A stretch of 11,616 nucleotides of DNA. It comes from Oscillospiraceae bacterium. GTDB taxonomy: Bacteria > Bacillota > Clostridia > Oscillospirales > Oscillospiraceae. The notes beneath the pieces were generated by a model. That model was not told the origin of the DNA, did no database searches, and saw only the letters and a list, made by a program, of their open reading frames with translations. The stretch is from contig JAJBVW010000025.1 in the NCBI GenBank assembly GCA_020866945.1, positions 1 to 11,616 on the forward strand, written 5' to 3'. Of this stretch, positions 5,614 to 11,616 are shown piece after piece. The position numbers were made by a program, and so were the translations under genes. Each line of letters begins with the position of its first letter. Within the stretch, counting starts at the first letter, position 1.

Positions 5614-6427
5614 TATACAATGGTTCCCCGGCCACATGAAAAAGGCCGAGCGGATGATGCAGGACAGCTTAAAGCTGGTGGACGTGGTCTGCGAGGTCGT
5701 GGACGCGCGCATCCCCGCCGCCAGCCGGAATCCCGACCTGGATGAGATTATTGCGGGTCGAAAGCCAAGGCTGCTGATACTCAACCGCGCAGACCAGGCC
5801 GACCCCAACGTCACTGCCCAGTGGCGGAATTACTATAAGGCCCAGGGCACGCCCTTCCTGGAATGCGACGCCCGCTCCGGCCGGGGCGTGAAGGAGCTGC
5901 CAAAGGCGCTCCGCGCGCTTCGGGACAAAAACGGCACTATGCGTGCCATTGTGGTGGGCGTGCCGAATGTGGGGAAATCCACCTTCATCAACAAGGTCAG
6001 CGGCCGCAAGACTGCCGCCGTCTCCGACCGCCCCGGTGTGACGAGGGGCAAGCAGTGGATTACGGTGGACAACCAGCTTGAGCTGCTGGATACCCCCGGA
6101 ATTCTGTGGCCAAAGTTTGTGGATCAGGCCACCGGGGAACGGCTGGCTTTCACCGGCGCGGTGAAGGACGACGTGCTTGACCGGGAGGAGCTGGCGGCAA
6201 AGCTGCTGGTGCTTTTGCGGGCGGAATACCCGGCGGCGCTGACGGCCCGTTATAAAATCGACCCCGACCTGGAGGCTCAGGGGTGGGAGCTGCTGGAGGC
6301 TTGCGCCAGAAAGCGGGGCTTTCTTATGGCTGGCGGCGAGGTCAACACAGAGCGCATGGCAGCCATCCTGCTGGACGAGTTCCGGGGCGGCAAGCTGGGG
6401 AGGATAAGCCTTGAGCGCCCCGTCTGA
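5606..6427 (+). CDS. rbgA: Ribosome biogenesis GTPase RbgA (YlqF)
   Basis: This 273-aa circularly permuted GTPase is needed for late assembly of the 50S subunit. The N-terminus IQWFPGHMKKA (4-14) is the RbgA signature. The G motifs occur in permuted order: G4 NRAD at 60-63 comes first, then G1 GVPNVGKS at 118-125, and G3 DTPG at 162-165. G4 carries Arg in place of the more usual Lys of NKxD, a conservative change. A C-terminal helical region (about 180-273) matches the RNA-binding tail of the family, and the length is close to that of B. subtilis RbgA. The start overlaps lepB by 8 nt with only a closely spaced GGGAG (5599-5603), so translation probably depends on coupling to lepB. Confidence 0.96.
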   Translation: MADIQWFPGHMKKAERMMQDSLKLVDVVCEVVDARIPAASRNPDLDEIIAGRKPRLLILNRADQADPNVTAQWRNYYKAQGTPFLECDARSGRGVKELPKALRALRDKNGTMRAIVVGVPNVGKSTFINKVSGRKTAAVSDRPGVTRGKQWITVDNQLELLDTPGILWPKFVDQATGERLAFTGAVKDDVLDREELAAKLLVLLRAEYPAALTARYKIDPDLEAQGWELLEACARKRGFLMAGGEVNTERMAAILLDEFRGGKLGRISLERPV

Positions 6428-7028
6428 CCTCTGGGCCATGGAGGCCGCGCTGCACGAGCAGGGTCTTTCACTGGTCTGCGGTGTGGACGAGGCCGGGCGA
6501 GGCCCCTTGGCGGGGCCGGTGTGCGCGGCGGCGGTGATTCTGCCCATGGGCTGCGAGCTGCCGGGCCTGAATGACTCCAAAAAGCTGACGGAAAAGCAAC
6601 GGGAGCGGCTGTTCCCCCTCATACAGGAGCAGGCCATCGCCTACGGCATCGCGTTCGCCTCTGTGGAGGAGATAGAGTCTATGAACATCCTGTCGGCCGC
6701 GCTTCTCGCCATGAACCGGGCCATCGAGCAGCTTTCGCCTGCCCCGGATATGGCCCTGATAGACGGCAACACCACACGGGACATAAAAATCCCGGCCCAA
6801 AGCGTTGTCGGCGGGGACGGCAAATGCGCCTGTATCGCGGCGGCCTCTGTGCTGGCGAAGGTCACCCGTGACCGGCTTATGACGGAGCTTGCCGTGCAAT
6901 ATCCGCAATACGGTTTTGAAAAACACAAGGGCTATGGTACCCGCGCCCATTATGCGGCGCTGGACGAATACGGCCCCTGTCCCGCTCACCGCATGTCATT
7001 TTTGAAGAAATACTATGCCAAGCGATAA
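6411..7028 (+). CDS. rnhB: Ribonuclease HII
   Basis: This 205-aa RNase HII cleaves the RNA strand of RNA-DNA hybrids and starts removal of ribonucleotides from DNA. The catalytic acidic residues are all visible: D26-E27 in VDEAGRGPLAGPV, D118 in ALIDGN, and D154 in AKVTRDR. The tyrosine-containing tail motif HKGYGTRAHYAAL and the Pro-rich end CPAHRMSFL are typical. I chose TTG at 6411 because GGGGAGG (6397-6403) is exactly 7 nt upstream; the next ATG (6438) has no comparable site. The gene overlaps rbgA by 17 nt and yraN by 14 nt, within the same operon. Confidence 0.96.
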   Translation: MSAPSDLWAMEAALHEQGLSLVCGVDEAGRGPLAGPVCAAAVILPMGCELPGLNDSKKLTEKQRERLFPLIQEQAIAYGIAFASVEEIESMNILSAALLAMNRAIEQLSPAPDMALIDGNTTRDIKIPAQSVVGGDGKCACIAAASVLAKVTRDRLMTELAVQYPQYGFEKHKGYGTRAHYAALDEYGPCPAHRMSFLKKYYAKR

Positions 7029-7386
7029 AAAGCTCCTCGGCGCTTTTGGAGAGGATGCGGCCTGCCGGTATCTCAAGCGCCGCGGGTATCAAATCATTGG
7101 CCGCAATTTTTCCTGCCGCTTCGGGGAGATAGACATTATCGCCCGGAACAGACGCTATATCGTGTTTGCCGAGGTGAAGCTCCGCCGGAATGCGGACTTT
7201 GCCCGCGCAATGGAATATGTGACGGAGGACAAGCAGCGCCGCGTTATCATGACGGCGGAACTGTGGCTGTCCAGAAATCCCACCAGCCGCCAGCCCCGGT
7301 TTGACGTGCTGGAGGTATACGCCCCCCAGGGGGCGATGACCCCAAAACCGGAAATACATCATATAGAGGACGCTTACCAGATATGA
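7015..7386 (+). CDS. yraN: YraN family (UPF0102) nuclease-fold protein
   Basis: This 123-aa protein has the length and motifs of the YraN/UPF0102 family, which adopts a restriction-endonuclease-like fold. GAFGEDAACRYLKRRGYQII at the N-terminus is the family start. RNFSCRFGEIDIIA follows, and VFAEVKLRR carries the acidic and lysine residues of the presumed PD-(D/E)xK active site. Function is not well established; a role in DNA processing is inferred from the fold and from frequent pairing with rnhB. It overlaps rnhB by 14 nt and shares an ATGA overlap with thrC. Confidence 0.92.
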   Translation: MPSDKKLLGAFGEDAACRYLKRRGYQIIGRNFSCRFGEIDIIARNRRYIVFAEVKLRRNADFARAMEYVTEDKQRRVIMTAELWLSRNPTSRQPRFDVLEVYAPQGAMTPKPEIHHIEDAYQI

Positions 7387-8864
7387 ACTATGTCAGCACA
7401 AGACAGGGAACGGCGGGCATCACCGCATCCCAGGCCATCATTCATGGCATAGCCCCGGACGGGGGGCTGTATGTACCCACGGAAATACCCTCTGTGAGCC
7501 AGGATTTTATCCGCGAGCTGTGCAGCCTGGATTACCGGGCCAGGGCGGTGCGTGTCCTGGGTCTGTATTTGGAGGAATTTTCCCAGGCGGAGCTGGAACA
7601 GATCGCCGCCGCCTCCTATGGGGATAATTTCGATACCTCAGCCATCGCGCCGCTGCATATGCTGGACGATAAAACCGGCGTGCTGGAGCTGTGGCACGGC
7701 CCCACCTGCGCATTCAAGGATATGGCGCTTCAAATCATGCCCCGGCTCCTGACTGCCAGCCTTGGGAAAAATGGAGAAAAGCGCACCGTCAGCATCCTGG
7801 TCGCCACCAGCGGCGACACAGGCAAGGCGGCGCTCGAGGGATTCCGGGACGTGCCCGGCACCCGTATCATGGTGTTCTATCCCAGAAACGGCGTGTCCCA
7901 GGTGCAGAAGCTGCAAATGGCTACCCAGGAGGGCGAAAACGTAAACGTAGTAGCGGTGGAAGGAAACTTCGACGACGCGCAGACCGGTGTGAAGAAAATC
8001 TTTGCCGACACGGAATTTGCCGCGAAGCTGAATGAGCGCGGCTATTTCCTCAGTTCCGCGAACTCTATAAACTGGGGCCGTCTGGTTCCGCAGATTGTCT
8101 ATTATTTCTCCGTCTACTGCGATTTTGTAAACGCGGGGAAGATTGCCATGGGGGACAAGCTGGACTTCTGCGTTCCTACCGGGAATTTTGGCAACATCCT
8201 GGCCGGGTGGTTCGCAAAGCAGATGGGCCTGCCTGTGGGCCGGTTTATCTGCGCCTCCAACGACAACAATGTTCTGACCGATTTCATCCGCACTGGCATA
8301 TATGACAGAAACCGGCCCTTCTATCAGACCGGTTCCCCGTCCATGGACATTCTGGTGTCCTCCAACCTGGAGCGGCTTCTGTATTGTCTGACCGGGGATG
8401 CTGCCGCTGTTGCAGGGTTCATGGCCCAGCTTTCGGACGCCGGCCGGTATGATGTGGGCGAGGCCATCCGCGCCGCCGTTCAGGCGGAGTTTTACGGCGG
8501 CTACTGCAAAAACGCCGACTCTCTGGCGGAGATTGGAAAGCGCTGGAGCGGGGAGAGCTATCTTATGGACACCCATACCGCCGTGGCCAGCCGGGTGCTG
8601 GCGGATTATCGGGCGGAGACCGGCTCAGACGCGCCGTGCGTCATCGTGTCCACGGCCAGCCCCTATAAATTCGGCAGCTCCGTGCTGGAAGCCCTTGGTG
8701 TTCAGACGGAGGAGACTGGCCCGGCCCTGATGGATATGCTGGCGGCCAAAACGGGGATTGCCGCCCCCACGCCTCTGGCCTCTCTTGCCAATAAGCCCGT
8801 CCGCTTCCAGAAGTGGGTCGAGACCGCGGATATGGAAAAGGCCGTGGCGGAGTTTCTCGCGTAA
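7383..8864 (+). CDS. thrC: Threonine synthase
   Basis: This 493-aa enzyme converts O-phosphohomoserine to L-threonine and phosphate using pyridoxal phosphate. The N-terminal domain starts YVSTRQGTAGITASQAIIHG, as in the longer bacterial and fungal type. The PLP lysine is K112 in TCAFKDMALQ. SGDTGKAALEGF (from S143) is the phosphate-binding loop. SSANSINWGRL (224-234) and VPTGNFGN (264-271) are conserved active-site segments. The C-terminus is complete. It is the last gene of the operon, joined to yraN by a 4-nt ATGA overlap. Its presence at the end of a secretion/ribosome/nuclease operon is metabolically unrelated to its neighbours. No attenuator or riboswitch is seen before it, so it is probably expressed constitutively from the lepB promoter. 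Confidence 0.98.
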   Translation: MNYVSTRQGTAGITASQAIIHGIAPDGGLYVPTEIPSVSQDFIRELCSLDYRARAVRVLGLYLEEFSQAELEQIAAASYGDNFDTSAIAPLHMLDDKTGVLELWHGPTCAFKDMALQIMPRLLTASLGKNGEKRTVSILVATSGDTGKAALEGFRDVPGTRIMVFYPRNGVSQVQKLQMATQEGENVNVVAVEGNFDDAQTGVKKIFADTEFAAKLNERGYFLSSANSINWGRLVPQIVYYFSVYCDFVNAGKIAMGDKLDFCVPTGNFGNILAGWFAKQMGLPVGRFICASNDNNVLTDFIRTGIYDRNRPFYQTGSPSMDILVSSNLERLLYCLTGDAAAVAGFMAQLSDAGRYDVGEAIRAAVQAEFYGGYCKNADSLAEIGKRWSGESYLMDTHTAVASRVLADYRAETGSDAPCVIVSTASPYKFGSSVLEALGVQTEETGPALMDMLAAKTGIAAPTPLASLANKPVRFQKWVETADMEKAVAEFLA

Positions 8865-8914
8865 ACGCCTACCATGTATGTACAGCCGGCATAAAGCCCC
8901 CCGTGAGGTGTTTA
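8862..8914. repeat. Inverted repeat between two convergent genes
   Basis: TAAACGCCT (8862-8870) pairs with AGGTGTTTA (8906-8914), one G-U pair. The left arm begins with the thrC stop codon and the right arm ends with the reverse complement of the DUF1540 stop codon. A shorter TATG/CATA pair lies inside. There is no T-tract, so it is only a possible bidirectional transcription end. Confidence 0.4.
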
Positions 8915-9109
8915 CATAGTCTGCCAGGTGTCAACAGGCCCGAAGGTGCCGCAGAAGGTATCGGCCGTTGTGGTGGCGTCCTCGCTCTTGACGTTGATAT
9001 GCGTGGCGGTGCAAACATCACCGATTGCGTGGTGCTTGCAGTTTTCCACGCTGCAGCAAACACCGCTGATGCAGTCGCAGCCCTGGCTGTCGCAGTTTCT
9101 TTTGTCCAT
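8912..9109 (-). CDS. DUF1540 small cysteine-rich protein
   Basis: This 65-aa soluble protein contains one DUF1540 domain: CSVENCKHHAIGDVCTATHI followed by V40, A45 and T51-F-C-G-T-F. The family pattern of cysteines is C19, C24, C33 and C53. The N-terminus adds a further cluster (C6, C11, C13, C18), so eight cysteines fall in 65 residues, suggesting metal binding. No signal peptide or membrane segment is seen. GAGGTG (9121-9116 on the minus strand) is 6 nt before the ATG, supporting this start over longer in-frame ones. It converges on thrC and is divergent from the phosphoesterase, so it is a single-gene transcript. The family is common in spore-forming Firmicutes; its role is unknown. Confidence 0.88.
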   Translation of the reverse strand: MDKRNCDSQGCDCISGVCCSVENCKHHAIGDVCTATHINVKSEDATTTADTFCGTFGPVDTWQTM

Positions 9110-9158
9110 CTCAATCACCTCGCGGATAGTATTTGCGGCGGGAGGAGCGTTTATACCC

Positions 9159-9848
9159 ATGTCACTTTTTGCCATAGGCGATCTGCATCTGTCCCTGACG
9201 GCCAATAAGCCTATGGACGTGTTTGGACCCAGATGGGACAATTATGTTGAAAAAATAAAAAAAGGCTTTTCTGTTTTGGAACCGGAGGATGTGTGCGTCC
9301 TCTGCGGGGACGTGAGCTGGGGCATCGACCTGGACGAAGCGCTAGAGGATTTCCGCTTCATCGAGGCCCTGCCGGGCCGGAAAATCATTTTGAAGGGCAA
9401 CCACGATTACTGGTGGACGTCCGCCGCCAAGCTGAACGCCTTTCTGGAAAAAAACGGTCTGCACACCATTGCGTTTCTTCACAATAACGCCTTTCCCTAT
9501 GGGGAGAATGCCGCCATCTGCGGCACAAAGGGCTGGTTTTATGAGGAATCCCGGGGTACAGCCCACGACAAGAAGCTGATTGACCGGGAGACCCTTCGTC
9601 TGGAAGCCAGCCTGAAGGCGGCGGGGGAGCGGGATAAATACGTTTTCCTCCACTATCCGCCGAAATACGGCGGATACCTCTGCCCGGAGATATTGTCCCT
9701 TTTTCGGCAGTACCAGGTAAAGGTCTGCTGCAGCGGTCATCTCCATGGCGACAGCCTGCGTCTGGCCTTCAACGGAACCTGGGAGGGGACGCGGCATATG
9801 TGCGTTTCCGGGGACGGAATTTTCTTTAAGCCTTGTAAAATTCTATGA
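9159..9848 (+). CDS. Calcineurin-like metallophosphoesterase
   Basis: This 229-aa cytoplasmic protein has the full metallophosphoesterase metal-binding set in order: D8-L-H10, G50-D51, G80-N81-H82-D83, H in FLHYPP, and G193-H-L-H-G197. It resembles COG1768 (predicted phosphohydrolase), in which GDVSWG and HDYWW are also seen. Length fits a single-domain enzyme with a two-metal centre. The substrate cannot be told from sequence. I chose ATG 9159; GGGAGGAG (9140-9147) is 11 nt upstream, slightly long. Longer in-frame starts would run through the DUF1540 gene on the opposite strand and are not credible. A weak promoter-like pair, TTGTCC (9103-9108) and TAGTAT (9127-9132) with 18-bp spacing, lies upstream. 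Confidence 0.88.
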   Translation: MSLFAIGDLHLSLTANKPMDVFGPRWDNYVEKIKKGFSVLEPEDVCVLCGDVSWGIDLDEALEDFRFIEALPGRKIILKGNHDYWWTSAAKLNAFLEKNGLHTIAFLHNNAFPYGENAAICGTKGWFYEESRGTAHDKKLIDRETLRLEASLKAAGERDKYVFLHYPPKYGGYLCPEILSLFRQYQVKVCCSGHLHGDSLRLAFNGTWEGTRHMCVSGDGIFFKPCKIL

Positions 9849-9861
9849 GATTTGGTACAAT
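9833..9861 (+). promoter_or_regulatory. Promoter of tig
   Basis: TTGTAA (9833-9838) and TACAAT (9856-9861) are separated by 17 bp. The -35 box lies in the last codons of the phosphoesterase gene. The resulting leader of about 60 nt is A+T-rich and ends with AAGGAG (9911-9916), 10 nt before the tig ATG. Confidence 0.75.
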
Positions 9862-9926
9862 ACAAACTTGATTCACTTTATAAATTCTTTTTTCATCCGC
9901 GTAATATAGGAAGGAGACACCAACCC

Positions 9927-11288
9927 ATGATCGTAAAGAATGTAGAGAAGCAGGAAAAGAGCACCACCGCCTTTGACGTGGTGTGCGACGCCGCCGAGTT
10001 TGAGAAGGCCATTAACGCGGTCTATCAAAAGAACAAGAGCCAGATATATATTCAGGGCTTCCGCAAGGGCAAGGCGCCCCGCATGGTCATCGAGGGAATG
10101 TACGGCAAGGATGTTTTCTATGAAGACGCTGCCGAGGAGCTGGCGCCCAGCGCATTCCAGTTTGCCGTGAAGGAGCTGGAGCTGCGGGCTGTGGGCCGCC
10201 CTGCGGTGAAAAGTACAGACGTATCCGAGGAAAAGGAGCTGACCATTTCCTTCATCACAGCCATCTGGCCGGAGGTCACGCTGGGCCAGTATCGGGGCGT
10301 GGAGGCTCCCAAGGCTTCCGGCGAGGTGCCGGAGGAGAAGGTGGCGGCGGAGCTTGCGAAGGTTCAAAAGCGCAATGCCCGCATCGTGACCGTGGAGCGC
10401 CCTGCCCAGAAGGGGGATACCGTGGTCATCGACTACCTCGGCACCGTGGACGGCGTTGCCTTTGACGGCGGCGCTGCCGAGGGACATAATCTGGAGCTTG
10501 GTTCCAACTCCTTCATCCCAGGCTTTGAGGACGGCGTTGTGGGTATGTCCGCCGGGGAGGAGAAGGACATGGACGTTACCTTCCCTGAGGCGTATCACGC
10601 GGAGGAGCGGGCCGGAAAGGCCGGTGTATTCCATGTTAATTGCCAGGAGGTCAAGCAGGATGAGCTGCCCGAGCTGGACGATTAGTTCGCAAAGGACGTT
10701 TCCGAGTTCGACACACTGGAGGAGTATAAAGCCTCTGTCCGCACCCGCCTGGAGGAGACTGCCGCCACCGCTGCGGAGGAGGATTTCCAGAATAATCTGA
10801 TTATAAAGGCCGGGGACGCCATCGAAGCCGATATTCCCGATGCGATGGTGGAAGAGCAGATAGACAATATGATAAACGAATATGACCAGAATCTGCAGAT
10901 GAATGGCCTGAACCTTCAGCTTTATCTCCAGTACCTTGGTCAGACTGTGGCGGATTTCCGGGAACAGTGCCGTCCCACGGCGGAGCGCCGGGTGAAGACT
11001 GAGCTGCTGCTGGACGCCATTGCCACGGCAGAGGGCATCGAGGTCTCCCAGGAGGACATCGACGCGGAGTATGAAAAGGTTGCCGACCAGTACCAGGCGA
11101 ATCTGGAGACTGTGAAGGGCGCCGTTCCTGTGGACGCCATCGTCAGCGACATCAAGTCCCGCCGCGCTGCGGACATCATCTTCACCACCGGCGTTCCCAC
11201 CGAGCCTGTGGAGGAGGAGCCTGAGGAAGAAGCTCCCGCCGCTGAGGAGGAGGCCCCGGCAGAGGAAGCTGAGACTCCGGCGGAATAA
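9927..11288 (+). pseudogene. tig: Trigger factor with an in-frame TAG codon
   Basis: The reading frame from ATG 9927 to TAA 11286-11288 is 453 codons, a normal trigger-factor length. It carries one in-frame TAG at 10683-10685 (codon 253). The N-terminal ribosome-binding domain contains the signature GFRKGKAP (44-51). The FKBP-type prolyl isomerase domain spans about 155-245 (KGDTVVIDYLGTVDG, GSNSFIPGFEDGVVGM). The C-terminal helical chaperone domain runs from FAKDVSEFDTLEEYK to SDIKSRRAADIIF, then a Glu/Ala/Pro-rich tail. At the TAG, homologues typically read LPELDDEFAKD, so TAG stands where Glu is expected; GAG to TAG is a single change. The frame is otherwise intact on both sides. If translation stops, the product (252 aa) keeps ribosome binding and isomerase activity but loses the substrate-cradling arms. 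The promoter is upstream, and clpP follows 47 nt after the final stop, the usual tig-clpP order. Confidence 0.85.
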
Positions 11289-11335
11289 GCCAGGCAAAAA
11301 ATGGATAGGCTCTTATGGAAAGGAGAGATGTTATC

Positions 11336-11616
11336 ATGAGCTTAGTACCGTATGTAGTGGAACAGACCTCCCGCGGGGAGCGTTCCTATGATATTTTTTC
11401 CCGTTTGCTGAACGACCGCATCATTATGCTGTCGGAGGAGGTAAACGACACTACCGCATCCCTTGTGGTGGCTCAGCTTCTCTATCTGGAGGGGCAGGAT
11501 CCGGACAAGGACATCCAGTTTTACATCAACAGCCCCGGCGGCAGCGTCACTGCGGGCATGGCGATTTATGACACCATGCAGTACATCAAGTGCGACGTTT
11601 CCACCATCTGTGTGGG
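11336..11616 (+). CDS. clpP: ATP-dependent Clp protease proteolytic subunit (5' part)
   Basis: The first 93 codons of clpP are present; the gene runs off the window. The protein begins MSLVPYVVEQTSRGERSYDIFSRLL in the usual ClpP way. It continues DRIIMLSEEVND, QLLYLEGQDPDKDI and FYINSPGGSVTAGMAIYDTMQ, all highly conserved in the serine-protease chamber subunit. The window ends just before the catalytic Ser motif. AAAGGAG (11319-11325) lies 10 nt before the ATG. There is no terminator or clear promoter between tig and clpP, so they are probably co-transcribed; clpX would be expected next. Confidence 0.97.
   Translation, partial: MSLVPYVVEQTSRGERSYDIFSRLLNDRIIMLSEEVNDTTASLVVAQLLYLEGQDPDKDIQFYINSPGGSVTAGMAIYDTMQYIKCDVSTICV

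Noticed and set aside
5669..6637. 322-aa open frame on the minus strand opposite rbgA/rnhB
   Set aside because: Antisense shadow of two well-conserved GTPase and RNase HII genes; low-complexity composition and no family motif.
7638..8576. 312-aa open frame on the minus strand opposite thrC
   Set aside because: Antisense shadow of threonine synthase, with no motif or ribosome-binding site.
8928..9158. Longer N-terminus for the phosphoesterase
   Set aside because: This stretch is the antisense of the DUF1540 gene. The metallophosphoesterase family begins with the DLH motif close to the start, which fits ATG 9159.
10845..11288. Second half of trigger factor as an independent gene
   Set aside because: No ribosome-binding site precedes ATG 10845, and conserved trigger-factor sequence begins immediately after the TAG, upstream of this ATG.
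9873..11297. 474-aa open frame on the minus strand opposite tig
   Set aside because: It has no ribosome-binding site, no recognisable domain, and mirrors the codon structure of tig in GC-rich sequence. The plus-strand protein is a clear trigger factor on both sides of the TAG, so this is a shadow frame.
1..11616. CRISPR arrays, insertion sequences, phage or toxin-antitoxin modules
   Set aside because: No regularly spaced repeats, transposase or integrase motifs, or paired small toxin/antitoxin genes were found on either strand.

Overview
The window looks like core chromosome of a spore-forming, fairly GC-rich clostridium, most probably of the Oscillospiraceae (Flavonifractor/Oscillibacter-like). 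The evidence is the set of full-length clostridial housekeeping proteins, a SpoIVFB-like membrane protease next to the TIGR03960/TIGR03936 radical-SAM pair, strong Shine-Dalgarno sites, and tRNAs with C-starting anticodons (CGG, CCC). The genus is an inference; no rRNA is present.

Layout. (1) 1-800 is visibly richer in A+T than the rest. It holds one small orphan XRE-type regulator (297-560), a weak hairpin and a short tandem repeat. (2) 796-1042, minus strand: a compact tRNA-Gly(CCC)-tRNA-Pro(CGG) unit with its own near-consensus promoter and a strong terminator. (3) 1090-4311, plus strand: a 57-aa membrane-anchored protein, a SpoIVFB-like M50 protease overlapping it, the B12-binding-fold radical-SAM protein TIGR03960, and its partner TIGR03936. 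TIGR03936 is broken by a one-base frame change at a run of six T. (4) 4341-4860: rplS with its own promoter, a leader of about 100 nt and a perfect terminator hairpin. (5) 4859-8864: a tightly overlapping operon lepB-rbgA-rnhB-yraN-thrC. (6) 8912-9109, minus strand: a small cysteine-rich DUF1540 protein converging on thrC. (7) 9159-9848: a metallophosphoesterase. (8) 9856 to the end: tig (trigger factor), which contains an in-frame TAG at codon 253, followed by the start of clpP.

Functionally, the window groups ribosome and translation genes (rplS, rbgA, tRNAs, tig), protein export and quality control (lepB, tig, clpP), nucleic-acid maintenance (rnhB, yraN), threonine synthesis (thrC) and a sporulation-type intramembrane protease.

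I found no mobile element, CRISPR array or defence system, and nothing that clearly amounts to a new multi-gene system. The points most worth checking are the in-frame amber codon in tig, the frame break in TIGR03936 at a sequence that is also a bona fide -1 slippery heptamer, and the small protein translationally coupled to the SpoIVFB-like protease. Two lesions in conserved genes within one window could equally reflect consensus errors in the assembly.
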